Positions 36,009 through 45,226 of a stretch of DNA of 64,000 nt are shown here, one piece after another (positions within the stretch are counted from its first letter, which is position 1; each line of letters opens with the position of its first letter). The stretch comes from Ligilactobacillus ubinensis (GTDB taxonomy: Bacteria > Bacillota > Bacilli > Lactobacillales > Lactobacillaceae), in assembly GCF_024160875.1 (NCBI RefSeq), contig NZ_JAIULA010000012.1, forward strand, positions 1 to 64,000. Reading direction: 5' to 3'. The notes beneath the pieces are model-generated. The model saw only the letters and a program-made list of their open reading frames with translations, had not been told where the DNA came from and made no database searches. Both the position numbers and the translations under genes were made by a program.

Positions 36009-37289
36009 TCATTTTATGATGTCTCGAATATTTTTAGTGCAATTGATTTTAGCGCATAATATTTCACTAGCTGTTACGCCTTGATTAATAATTTCTTTGC
36101 TCACAATCCATGGTGTAATTGCTGTTAAATCCAAATTATTCAAATCAAAACAATCTCTTTTAGCAAAAGCATATAGTGTCTTTTGCTTTACCGTGAAATA
36201 CCAACCAGTTTGTTTTAACGCTGGAATTGCTCGTGTATTGTATATTCCTTCACCATATATTTTTAACCAATTACCCAACCGCCCCATAATGTTCAGTGCC
36301 TCTTTAGGCAAAGTCCCGTCTGGTTTTGGTCCAACCCCTAATATAATATTTCCTCCCAAAGAAACAATCTCAACAATCGTTGTAAGTATTTGCGAAAATG
36401 GCTTATAAATATCATTTTCAACATAACCCCAATTCTTAGCTAGAGGTATATTGCTCTCCCATGCCTTTTTGGGTACTATGGCGGGAACCTTACGTTCAGG
36501 GGTTACATAATCTTCATATTTTCCACCAATCGTTCGATCCACGACTAACATCTTGGGTTGTTTTTCGCGAATATTTGCGACAATATTATCCATATCTAAA
36601 AATTCATGATTTTCTTTGTTGACCCAACCACCATCTAACCATAAAATATCAATCTTACCGTAGTTCTGACTTATCTCTAATAATTGTTGTGCTACAAAAT
36701 TATTGAATTTGTGCCAGAGTTCAGGTTGCTTTTTAGGATCATAAGCTGCATATCGTCCTTTAGGATCTGATTGTGGTGGCCAATAATATGGTGAATGCCA
36801 ATCTGCTTTTGAATAATACGCCCCTACCGAAATATCTTGTTTTCTAAATCTATTCGCAAATTCACCAAAAAGATCTTTTCGCGTATAGTGGGTTACGCTA
36901 TAGTCAGATTGTCTTGTATCAAACATATTAAAACCATCGTGATGCTTAGTCGTAAATAAAGCATACTTAAAGCCTGCTTTTTTGGCTTCTTTAGCCCATG
37001 TATCCGCATCAAAGTTTTGTGGATTAAACTGTTCTGCCAACTGCCAATAATCATGTCTTAGGGTGGCCAAATCTTTTCGCCATGGCTTTTTTCTCGCCCA
37101 ACTATCCTCTTTAGATAGTTGCCATGACTCAACTATTCCTGCAGCTGAATACAACCCCCAGTGAAAAATCACTCCTAGCTTTTGATCTTGAAACCACTCT
37201 AATTGTTCTTGTTGCTCTTTAGTTAACTGTCCATACGCCTCATTACTGGTTGTTTCATTTTCAACGATATCTTGCCGAATTTTTTTCAT
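36009..37289 (-). CDS. GH29 alpha-L-fucosidase
   Basis: The 426-residue cytoplasmic enzyme shows GH29 motifs: FHWGLYSAAGIVESW (40-56), FTTKHHDGFNMFDT (112-125) and the nucleophile in ILWLDGGW (Asp219). There is no signal sequence. Intracellular GH29 enzymes of lactobacilli such as AlfB and AlfC act on fucosyl-GlcNAc linkages, including the core alpha-1,6 fucose of N-glycans. It is the first gene of the minus-strand operon, just downstream of the shared operator, which implies that fucose release is central to this pathway. No fucose catabolic genes are in the window. Confidence 0.85.
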   Translation of the reverse strand: MKKIRQDIVENETTSNEAYGQLTKEQQEQLEWFQDQKLGVIFHWGLYSAAGIVESWQLSKEDSWARKKPWRKDLATLRHDYWQLAEQFNPQNFDADTWAKEAKKAGFKYALFTTKHHDGFNMFDTRQSDYSVTHYTRKDLFGEFANRFRKQDISVGAYYSKADWHSPYYWPPQSDPKGRYAAYDPKKQPELWHKFNNFVAQQLLEISQNYGKIDILWLDGGWVNKENHEFLDMDNIVANIREKQPKMLVVDRTIGGKYEDYVTPERKVPAIVPKKAWESNIPLAKNWGYVENDIYKPFSQILTTIVEIVSLGGNIILGVGPKPDGTLPKEALNIMGRLGNWLKIYGEGIYNTRAIPALKQTGWYFTVKQKTLYAFAKRDCFDLNNLDLTAITPWIVSKEIINQGVTASEILCAKINCTKNIRDIIK

Positions 37290-37379
37290 TTTTCCCCCTG
37301 TAACTTGTATAGATTATAAAAATTCACGCATTTAACCAAATAACTGCGGATATTCCACAGATAATTTCCTAAAAAATAA

Positions 37380-37417
37380 AGATTAAGCTTGCTTTTGAAC
37401 CGGTTCAATTATATTAT
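37380..37417. promoter_or_regulatory. Divergent promoters sharing a LacI operator
   Basis: The palindrome TTGAACCGGTTCAA (37395-37408) lies between the two arms. Plus strand: TTGCTT (37389-37394), 17-base spacer made of the operator, TATTAT (37412-37417). Minus strand: TTGAAC (37403-37408, in the operator), 17 bases, TAATCT (37380-37385). A second, imperfect half-site (TTGCAACCG, 37436-37444) lies in the GH18 leader. Confidence 0.75.
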
Positions 37418-37473
37418 GACTAAAGAAAGGTTTTTTTGCAACCGTTTTTTTATTTTTTTAGGAGGATTTTTTT

Positions 37474-38508
37474 ATGACTGAATTAATTGCCTACCTGCAT
37501 GGTAGAAAAAACTGGACTCCCGCACAGATTCCAGGCGATAAAATAACTTGTTTAAATTACTCTTTTGCCAAAATTAAAGGATTATCCTTGGGAGAAGATG
37601 TCCCTAACATTCAAAAGATTTCTGAGATACGCACTTTATATCCACATTTAAAAATCAATATCAGTATTGGTGGCTGGGCAGCAGATTGTTTTTCAGATGC
37701 CGCTGTTTCACAGCGAAATCGAGAAACCTTTTCCTCAGAAATTGTTAAATTCATCAAAAAATATAATTTTGATGGCGTTGATATCGACTGGGAATACCCC
37801 GGATCAGCACTCGGAGGAATTAAAGCCCGCACAGAAGATGCCAAAAACTATACAGCGTTTTTAAAGCTACTTCATACAAAATTACATGCTGAAACTAAAG
37901 AATATATCTTATCAGCAGCGATTGGTGCAGATGCTGATTTAATCGATTCTTTGGCGGTGGATGGTCAGTACAGTTATACCCAGTATTTAGATTTTATTAA
38001 TGTTATGACTTATGATTTACGTGGCAGTTGGACGAATATTACTGGACATCATGCTAATCTATATGCATATCCACAAGAAAATGGTGCATTAAGTGCTAAT
38101 CAAGCAGTCAAACAGTTACTTTCACATCATGTCCCAGCAAGTAAAATCGTTGTTGGTGCAGCTGCATATAGTCGTGACTGGTACACATTTGATGAGCCAA
38201 ATACACAACCCATTATTGGAAAAACTGCTCACTCAAATGGAACTCATACTACTGACTACAATGACTTGAAATTAATATTAAAAAAACACCCCACCAACTG
38301 TCATTGGGACAACAATGCTCTTGCCCCTTATTATTTCGATGGTGAAGTGTTTATGTCATTTGAAGACACAAAATCTATTGCTAGCAAAGCTGAATTTGTT
38401 CACCAAAATAATCTAGGTGGGTTAATGCTTTGGGAGCTTTCACTAGATGCTGAATCTGAACTGATCTACGCCGCAGCTGAAACATTGTTTCCAACTAAAA
38501 AAGACTAA
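37474..38508 (+). CDS. Intracellular GH18 chitinase-like glycosidase
   Basis: The 344-residue protein is a GH18 TIM barrel with the catalytic signature FDGVDIDWEYPG (Glu107), the SIGGW substrate-floor motif (64-68) and a NVMTYDLRGSW loop. It has no signal peptide and no chitin-binding or cell-wall domains, unlike secreted chitinases, so it must act on imported oligosaccharides (chito-oligosaccharide or N-glycan core-type GlcNAc-GlcNAc). It is first in the plus-strand operon with GH1 and GH170 genes. An AGGAGG ribosome site precedes the ATG. Confidence 0.85.
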   Translation: MTELIAYLHGRKNWTPAQIPGDKITCLNYSFAKIKGLSLGEDVPNIQKISEIRTLYPHLKINISIGGWAADCFSDAAVSQRNRETFSSEIVKFIKKYNFDGVDIDWEYPGSALGGIKARTEDAKNYTAFLKLLHTKLHAETKEYILSAAIGADADLIDSLAVDGQYSYTQYLDFINVMTYDLRGSWTNITGHHANLYAYPQENGALSANQAVKQLLSHHVPASKIVVGAAAYSRDWYTFDEPNTQPIIGKTAHSNGTHTTDYNDLKLILKKHPTNCHWDNNALAPYYFDGEVFMSFEDTKSIASKAEFVHQNNLGGLMLWELSLDAESELIYAAAETLFPTKKD

Positions 38509-38584
38509 CCGTTAAAATTTTTACAATATCCATTTTTAAAAAATTGAAACACTCACTACTCTCAAATAGATAGGATGAAAATTA

Positions 38585-39970
38585 ATGAAATTTCCAAAAG
38601 GCTTTTTATGGGGTGTTGCTACTTCAGCACCACAAACAGAAGGACATAGTTTAGAAAATGGCAAATCTGCTACAACTTGGGACAAGTGGTTTTCATTAAA
38701 ACCTGAAATATTTAATGAAAATCAAGGCCCTGCAACTACTAATAATACGTATGAGATGTACCCTGAAGATATCAAATTGATGAAAAAGCTGCATATAACT
38801 TCTTACCGTACCTCAATCTCATGGGCACGTTTATTACCAGACGGTGAACATCTAAATCAAGAAGCCGTTACTTTTTATCGCAATTATTTTCAGGAAATGC
38901 TTAATAATGGGATTAGACCTACTGTAAATTTATTTCATTTTGATATGCCTTGGTGGTTAATGGAAAAAGGCGGCTGGGAAAATAAAGAAGCTATTACTAA
39001 ATTTTATTTCTATGCTCAGACTGCCTTCGCCCAATTTGGTGATCTTGTTACAGATTGGGTGACCTTTAATGAACCACTTGTCCACATTGAAATGGGATAT
39101 CTATCTCATTATCATTACCCTGCTATTGTTGATTTCAAAAAAGCAGTTCAGGTTGGTTACAACACTTTAATGGCACACGTAATGGCAGTTAAAGCATATC
39201 GTGAATCAAACATTAGACATAGTCGGATTGGGATAATCCTAAATGTTACTCCTGCTTATGCACGAAGTAATGATCCACAAGATCAAACTGCCCAAAATGT
39301 AGCCGATTTATTGCTAAGTAAAAGTTTTCTAGACCCTGCTGTTCACGGTGTTATTCCTGAAGAATTAATCCAACTGCTCAAAAAACATCAGCTATTACCA
39401 GAGACAAGAAAAAAGGATCTCGATTTAATCCAACAAAATACTGTCGATTTTATTGGAATCAATTATTATCAGCCATTGCGTGTCAAGGCACCAAGTAATC
39501 CTCGCTTTCCGGCTAAAGATACAACTGATTTATTTGAACAATATGAATGGCCTGAAAGAAGAATTAATCCCTACCGTGGTTGGGAAATCTATCCCGAAGC
39601 TCTCTATGATATTGCCATGATAATGAAAACACAGTATAGCAATATTCCGTGGTATGTCAGTGAAAACGGTATGGGAGTTGCTGATGAACTGCGTTATGCT
39701 AACAAAGACGGCCAGATTAACGACCAATATCGCATTGATTTTATCAAAGAACACTTAGTGCAACTACATAAGGGGATCACGCAAGGAAGTAACTGTTGCG
39801 GTTATCATCTTTGGACCTTTGTTGACTGTTGGTCTTGGCTAAATGGCTATCGTAATCGTTATGGATTGGTTAGTCTCGATTTGGATAATAATTACAAACG
39901 AACTATTAAAAAAAGTGGGTTCTGGTATCGCGATTTAATTGACCATAATGGCTTTGAACAAAATGATTAA
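38585..39970 (+). CDS. GH1 6-phospho-beta-glycosidase
   Basis: The 461-residue enzyme has both catalytic glutamates of GH1: TFNEP (Glu163) and SENG (Glu360), and the N-terminal FLWGVATSAPQTEG segment. The C-terminal RYGLVSLDLDNN and IKKSGFWYRD region resembles the phosphate-binding loop of 6-phospho-beta-glucosidases. It should cleave a disaccharide phosphate delivered by the PTS. It follows GH18 by 76 bases and precedes the GH170 gene. Confidence 0.88.
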   Translation: MKFPKGFLWGVATSAPQTEGHSLENGKSATTWDKWFSLKPEIFNENQGPATTNNTYEMYPEDIKLMKKLHITSYRTSISWARLLPDGEHLNQEAVTFYRNYFQEMLNNGIRPTVNLFHFDMPWWLMEKGGWENKEAITKFYFYAQTAFAQFGDLVTDWVTFNEPLVHIEMGYLSHYHYPAIVDFKKAVQVGYNTLMAHVMAVKAYRESNIRHSRIGIILNVTPAYARSNDPQDQTAQNVADLLLSKSFLDPAVHGVIPEELIQLLKKHQLLPETRKKDLDLIQQNTVDFIGINYYQPLRVKAPSNPRFPAKDTTDLFEQYEWPERRINPYRGWEIYPEALYDIAMIMKTQYSNIPWYVSENGMGVADELRYANKDGQINDQYRIDFIKEHLVQLHKGITQGSNCCGYHLWTFVDCWSWLNGYRNRYGLVSLDLDNNYKRTIKKSGFWYRDLIDHNGFEQND

Positions 39971-40051
39971 TAAATACCTTATTAGAAATACTAGCAATCT
40001 AGTTAAATAATTTCAATTTAACATCAAAATAGAAAGTGCAGGTGTTTTCTT

Positions 40052-41149
40052 ATGCTCGGAATTTCCGTGTATCCAAATAAAAGTACCGTAGAAGAATGTA
40101 ATGACTATATTAATAAAGCAGCTAGATTAGGCTATAAACGCCTCTTTACCAGTCTATTAGAATTGCAGCCCGAAAATATAGACCAAACAGTTGCTGCGTT
40201 CAAAAAAGTATTGCATCATGCAAAAACTAAAAAAATGTGGGTTAGTCTTGATATTAATCCGCACTTATTTAAATTGCTTAACATTGATTACGATAATCTT
40301 AGCTTTTTTAAAGATTTAGGTGCTGATATTATCCGCTTAGATATGAACTTCGATGGCCTATCTGAATCTATCATGACTTACGATAAATCCGGGCTTTTGT
40401 TAGAGGTTAATATTAGTAATGATACTGGCAATATAGCTAATACCTTTAGCTACAGTCCGCTCAAAAATAAGATTATTGGTTGTCATAATTTTTATCCTCA
40501 ACCATTTACCGGGTTAGACACAGATTACTTTCTGAAAACCACTGCGAAATATAAACAAATGGGCTTGCGAACAGCCGCCTTTATCTCATCAGAAGCTGCT
40601 ACTCAAGGCCCGCATGCTTATAATGACGGCTTGCCTACTTTAGAAATCCATCGCCATAGTAGCTTAGTCCAACAAGCACAGTATCTAATTAATACTAAAT
40701 TAATTGATGATATTATCATTGGAAATGCCTTTGCTTCAGAAAAAGAATTAAAAGATGTTGCTAAATTAAACTTAGAGCTAGCTCAATTTTTTATTGCTTT
40801 TCTCCCAGGTACAACTGACCTCGAAAAAGAAATTATTCTAGATAATTTACATTTCAATCGTGGCGATATTAATAGCTATTCTATTCGCTCAACTTTTGTA
40901 AAACTCAAGTACGCTAATAGCGATATTCCCATTAATAATGCTTTATACAAATTAGAAAAAGGCGATGTAACGCTTGGAAATAACAGCTTTGGTCAATATA
41001 AAGGTGAAGTAAGTATCGTCAAACAAAGCATGCCGAATACGGATAAACATAAAAATGTAGTTGCCAAAGTCTGCTCTAGCAACACCGAGTTTATTGACTT
41101 CATTAAACCATGGGATAAGTTCAAATTTATTGATGTTACTACTTATTAG
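40052..41149 (+). CDS. Second DUF871/GH170 (MupG-like) glycosidase
   Basis: The 365-residue protein shows the DUF871 pattern: the start MLGISVYPNKSTVEE, GYKRLFTSLLELQPEN, CHNFYPQPFTGLD and a small C-terminal domain with GEVSIVKQSMP. It is a distant paralogue of the mupG product at 18134-19183 ([32 protein letters not shown]). It lies with GH18 and GH1 genes rather than with murQ, so its substrate is probably a different 6-phosphorylated aminosugar glycoside. A clear terminator follows. Confidence 0.85.
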   Translation: MLGISVYPNKSTVEECNDYINKAARLGYKRLFTSLLELQPENIDQTVAAFKKVLHHAKTKKMWVSLDINPHLFKLLNIDYDNLSFFKDLGADIIRLDMNFDGLSESIMTYDKSGLLLEVNISNDTGNIANTFSYSPLKNKIIGCHNFYPQPFTGLDTDYFLKTTAKYKQMGLRTAAFISSEAATQGPHAYNDGLPTLEIHRHSSLVQQAQYLINTKLIDDIIIGNAFASEKELKDVAKLNLELAQFFIAFLPGTTDLEKEIILDNLHFNRGDINSYSIRSTFVKLKYANSDIPINNALYKLEKGDVTLGNNSFGQYKGEVSIVKQSMPNTDKHKNVVAKVCSSNTEFIDFIKPWDKFKFIDVTTY

Positions 41150-41161
41150 ATACTTGTTTTA

Positions 41162-41210
41162 AAAACGTGTTCTTTTGAAGCTCAAGCTGCCTTCTTAAGA
41201 ACACGTTTTA
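41162..41210. terminator. Bidirectional terminator between GH170 and lysR genes
   Basis: A perfect 12-bp stem (AAAACGTGTTCT with AGAACACGTTTT) with A- and T-runs on either side separates two convergent genes. Confidence 0.85.
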
Positions 41211-41214
41211 GTTA

Positions 41215-42108
41215 CTAATTATTTATCCTATCTTGCAAAAGCAACAACTTGTTAATAAAACTTTCTTCTTGTTCATCAAACAAGTAATCTTTGCGTGTTG
41301 CAATTGAAATATTAAATCTTTCAGGTAACGCGGGAGTTATCTTCGTCAAAGAGAGTTGATCATGTGAATTAACAGCATCCCCGACTAAAAGACCAATCCC
41401 TGCATTTTTAGCAACTAGCTTTTTTAAGGTAGAAATACTTTGCGTTTCAAAAACTACTCGCGGTTTGAAATGCGCCTGATGACCATATAGTTTCAACAAG
41501 TGTTGATGAATAAACTTTCCATTGAGTGTGATAAAAGGTTCATTTTTTAACTCGCTAAAATCAATTTCTTCTTGTTGTGCTAACCAATGATTCGTCGCTG
41601 AAATGATGTAAAAATCACGACTACCCAAAAAGTTGACACTAATATTACTATTTTGAACTGGTAGCAATGTAGCTAGTAACGCAATATCAACTTTTCCTGT
41701 CATCAGATCTGTTAATAACTGTTGTGAGCCAGACTCGTCAATTTCTAGATTCTTTAATAATTCTGCATCTGTAATTTCATTAATAATCTTTGGAAAATAT
41801 AAACTGCCAATAATTGGCGGTAACCCAAACCGAATTTTACTGTTTGCATATTGCCTAATCTCTATTTCAGCTAAGTTAGCATCTTCCAACATTTTAACGG
41901 CATGCCGATACAGTATTTCGCCAGCTGGTGTGACTTGAATCATCCCTTTTGAACGATCACGAAATACAAGTTTTGCTTGCACGGAATTTTCCAAACGCTT
42001 GATTGCTAATGTTACCGTTGGCTGTTCCACATTGAAGTGCTTGGCAACAGCGGTAAAAGTTCTCAAATTGTATAGGCTGCAAAAATAAGCTAAATCATGT
42101 AATTTCAT
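41215..42108 (-). CDS. LysR-family regulator of the fumarate/C4-dicarboxylate genes
   Basis: The 297-residue protein has an N-terminal LysR winged helix (NLRTFTAVAKHFNVEQPTVTL region, about 14-35) and a substrate-binding domain. It is transcribed divergently from fumC, the classic layout in which the regulator activates its neighbour in response to a metabolite, here probably malate, fumarate or citrate. Confidence 0.85.
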   Translation of the reverse strand: MKLHDLAYFCSLYNLRTFTAVAKHFNVEQPTVTLAIKRLENSVQAKLVFRDRSKGMIQVTPAGEILYRHAVKMLEDANLAEIEIRQYANSKIRFGLPPIIGSLYFPKIINEITDAELLKNLEIDESGSQQLLTDLMTGKVDIALLATLLPVQNSNISVNFLGSRDFYIISATNHWLAQQEEIDFSELKNEPFITLNGKFIHQHLLKLYGHQAHFKPRVVFETQSISTLKKLVAKNAGIGLLVGDAVNSHDQLSLTKITPALPERFNISIATRKDYLFDEQEESFINKLLLLQDRINN

Positions 42109-42394
42109 TGCTATACTCCTTTTTGATATGTGAAGTTAATAACTTATTTTAGCATTCAATTAGCAAAAATTAAATATTTTTTGCTTTTATATTATCACAA
42201 TGCTAATCTCTGTTTTGTTAGTTAACTTTTTATTTGCCAATTTAATAACATTTATCGCGCATACATTAATATTATTAATTAGCTGATGGGAATTTGACTA
42301 TAAGGTGATTATAAGCATATTATTTGGTTGTAGTTGATTGTGATTTTTTTAACAATAGTTTAGAAACTTTGATTTAATTTTAGGAGGGACTTTC
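42109..42394. other. Divergent control region between lysR and fumC
   Basis: The 286 AT-rich bases must hold the LysR-controlled promoters. I see an AGGAGGG ribosome site for fumC but no -35/-10 pair that I would assign with confidence. Confidence 0.5.
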
Positions 42395-43780
42395 ATGTCA
42401 GAAAAAGATTTTAGAATTGAAGCAGATACACTTGGTGAAGTTAAGATTCCAGCAACAGCTTTATGGGGACCCCAAACAGAACGGAGTCGCAATAATTTTC
42501 CAACTGGTAACTATATGCCATTACCAATTATTAAGGCATTGTTACAACTAAAAAAGGCAGCTGCACAAGCAAACTTAGCCGAAGGAAATATGGAACAAGC
42601 AAAAAGTGAATTAATTGCTACCACTATTGATCAACTACTAGCCTTACCAGATGAAGAATTACGTAAAGATTTTCCTTTGAAAGTCTATCAAACTGGTTCA
42701 GGTACTCAAACTAATATGAATGTTAATGAAGTCGTTGCCTACAAAGCATCTCAAATTAACAGTAAAATTAAAATTTTACCTAATGATGATGTTAACCGCG
42801 GGCAAAGTTCAAACGATATCTTTCCAACCGCAATGAATATCACAGCAAGCGAAGCTATCTTACAAGTTAAGAAAGCTGCTGAACATCTAATTTCTGAACT
42901 AAAAATCAAACAAACTAAATATTGGCGCACAGTTAAAATCGGACGGACACACCTCCAAGATGCAACACCACTAACATTTGGCCAAGAAGTTAGCGGTTGG
43001 GTCAGCATGTTAGAACATGATGTCCACTACCTAGAACAACTAGAAGGAACCCTGCTAGAACTAGCTATGGGTGGCACGGCAGTCGGAACTGGTTTAAATG
43101 CTGCTCCCCACTTTGCTGATGACATTGCAGATAAAATGAGCAGTGTTTATGGCTTAAACTTTACCGCTAAAACCAATAAGTTTGCAGGTTTAGCAGCCCA
43201 TTCTGGTTTAAACGTTGTCCATGGCGCTCTAAAAACTTTAGCTGCTGACTTAATGAAGATTGCTAACGATGTCCGCTTCTTAGCCAGTGGTCCACGTGCT
43301 GGTTATGATGAATTAAACATTCCAGCTAATGAACCAGGTTCTTCTATTATGCCTGGTAAAGTCAACCCTACACAATCTGAAGCCATCACCATGGCCGCAG
43401 TTCGTGTAATGGGAAATGATGTTGTCGTCGACTTAGCTTCATCACAAGGTAACTTTGAGATGAATGTTTATAAACCAGTACTAATTGACGCCTTTTTAGA
43501 ATCTGCTGACTTATTAGCTGGGACAATGACCGGCTTTGCTGATAAGATGGTTCATGGTTTAACTGTTAATGCACAACGTATGGAAGATTTAGTGAATAAC
43601 TCCTTAATGACAGTTACTGCACTTTCACCACACATCGGCTATCATGATAGTGCTGTAATTGCGCAAGCAGCTGATAAGGCTGGAACTACTTTACGTGAAG
43701 CTGCTATCAAATCGGGTAAAGTCACTGCAGAACAATTCGATGAATGGGTTGATCCATTGAAAATGACTAATATTGATTAG
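42395..43780 (+). CDS. fumC: Fumarate hydratase, class II
   Basis: The enzyme interconverts malate and fumarate. The 461-residue protein has the class II fumarase signature SSIMPGKVNPTQ, a GSGTQTNMNVNEV segment and HTHLQDATPLT-like residues (RTHLQDATPLTFGQE). Length is normal. It heads a three-gene operon with a fumarate-reductase-like flavoprotein and a C4-dicarboxylate transporter, so its job here is probably malate to fumarate, feeding reduction to succinate. Confidence 0.95.
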   Translation: MSEKDFRIEADTLGEVKIPATALWGPQTERSRNNFPTGNYMPLPIIKALLQLKKAAAQANLAEGNMEQAKSELIATTIDQLLALPDEELRKDFPLKVYQTGSGTQTNMNVNEVVAYKASQINSKIKILPNDDVNRGQSSNDIFPTAMNITASEAILQVKKAAEHLISELKIKQTKYWRTVKIGRTHLQDATPLTFGQEVSGWVSMLEHDVHYLEQLEGTLLELAMGGTAVGTGLNAAPHFADDIADKMSSVYGLNFTAKTNKFAGLAAHSGLNVVHGALKTLAADLMKIANDVRFLASGPRAGYDELNIPANEPGSSIMPGKVNPTQSEAITMAAVRVMGNDVVVDLASSQGNFEMNVYKPVLIDAFLESADLLAGTMTGFADKMVHGLTVNAQRMEDLVNNSLMTVTALSPHIGYHDSAVIAQAADKAGTTLREAAIKSGKVTAEQFDEWVDPLKMTNID

Positions 43781-43816
43781 TTTTGTTATCCAATAATAAT
43801 CAAAGGAGAAAAAGCA

Positions 43817-45226
43817 ATGCCAAATAAATTTACCTTCCAAGCAACGTCTGTGGCTGATTTAGCTAAGCAGTATGACATCCTAATCGTCGGTTCTGGTGCA
43901 ACTGGCTTAACCGCCGCACTGCAAGCTAAAGAATTAGGGGCTTCTGTCGCTATTTTTGAGAAAATGGATAAAATCGGCGGTAACACTACCCGTGCATCTT
44001 CCGGGATGAATGCAGCGGAAACAGATGTTCAACTGCAACATGGAATTGTTGACAGTTATCAAGAATTCTATCAAGATACTTATCGTGGTGGCGGCAAGTT
44101 AAATGATACCGACTTATTGCAATATTTTGCTTCTCATGCTGCTTTAGCCGTCGACTGGTTAGCCTCAAAAGATATCGTCTTAGATGATCTAACAATCACT
44201 GGCGGAATGAAATTGAAAAGAACGCATCGTCCTACTAATATGGCACCAATTGGCGGCTTTTTAGTTACTGGCTTATTAAAAAAAGTTGCTGAACAAAAGA
44301 TTCCATTATTTACTAATGTTCATGTTGATAAGTTATTACAAACAGCGACAAAAGCAGTTACTGGTGCAACAATTAGCCTACCAGATGGGACAACTACCGA
44401 TATTGCTGCTAAAGCCGTCATTTTAGCAACAGGTGGTTTTGGGGCTAATAAACAACTGCTCCAAAAGTTTCGTCCAGATTTAGCTGGCTATGAAACAACC
44501 AATCAACCAGGTGCAACGGGTGATGGTATTTTGCTTGCCCAAGCTGCTGGCAGTGGTTTAGTTGACATGGATCAAGTTCAAGTTCATCCTACCGTTCAAC
44601 AAGATACAGATCATGCTTACTTAATTGGTGAAGCAGTCCGAGGTGAAGGTGCCATTTTGGTGGCCGCTAACGGCAAACGATTTGTGAATGAACTAGATAC
44701 GCGCAAAAACGTAACGAATGCTATTAATCAATTACCCGCTAAAAGTGCTTACCTAATCCTCGACAGTCATATCAGACAACACGTTAAAGCTGTTGATTTT
44801 TATGACAAAATTGGATTAGTTAAACATGGAGCTACTCTTGAAGAACTAGCTCAAACAATCGACGTTGATTCTAAGCAACTAGCCGCTACGATAACTAGTT
44901 GGAATCAATATGTAGCCACTAAAAAAGACACTGACTTTAATCGTTCAACTGGGATGGAACGTGACATCTCAGTCGGCCCATTCTTTGCAATTCATATTGC
45001 TCCAGCAGTTCACTACACCATGGGTGGTATTAAAATTAATGCTAAAGCAGAAGTTCTAAGCGAAGATGGAACCGCCTTAGCTGGTTTGTTTGCTGGTGGT
45101 GAAGTTGCCGGTGGCCTTCATGGCAACAATCGAATTGGTGGTAATTCAATTTCAGAAACAGTTGTTTTCGGTCGTCAGGCTGGTCAACAAGCTTATAAAT
45201 ATATACTAGGAGATGGAATTAAATGA
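43817..45226 (+). CDS. FAD-dependent fumarate-reductase-like flavoprotein
   Basis: The 469-residue protein has an N-terminal FAD dinucleotide motif (GSGATG, 25-30) and the conserved GGLHGNNRIGGNSISE C-terminal FAD segment of flavocytochrome c/FrdA-type reductases, plus VRGEGAILVAANGKRFVNE around the active site. It has no signal peptide, no heme motifs and no FMN-binding domain, so it should be a soluble cytoplasmic reductase. The operon suggests fumarate to succinate, disposing of reducing equivalents. A urocanate-type substrate is the alternative. It overlaps the next gene by four bases. Confidence 0.85.
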   Translation: MPNKFTFQATSVADLAKQYDILIVGSGATGLTAALQAKELGASVAIFEKMDKIGGNTTRASSGMNAAETDVQLQHGIVDSYQEFYQDTYRGGGKLNDTDLLQYFASHAALAVDWLASKDIVLDDLTITGGMKLKRTHRPTNMAPIGGFLVTGLLKKVAEQKIPLFTNVHVDKLLQTATKAVTGATISLPDGTTTDIAAKAVILATGGFGANKQLLQKFRPDLAGYETTNQPGATGDGILLAQAAGSGLVDMDQVQVHPTVQQDTDHAYLIGEAVRGEGAILVAANGKRFVNELDTRKNVTNAINQLPAKSAYLILDSHIRQHVKAVDFYDKIGLVKHGATLEELAQTIDVDSKQLAATITSWNQYVATKKDTDFNRSTGMERDISVGPFFAIHIAPAVHYTMGGIKINAKAEVLSEDGTALAGLFAGGEVAGGLHGNNRIGGNSISETVVFGRQAGQQAYKYILGDGIK

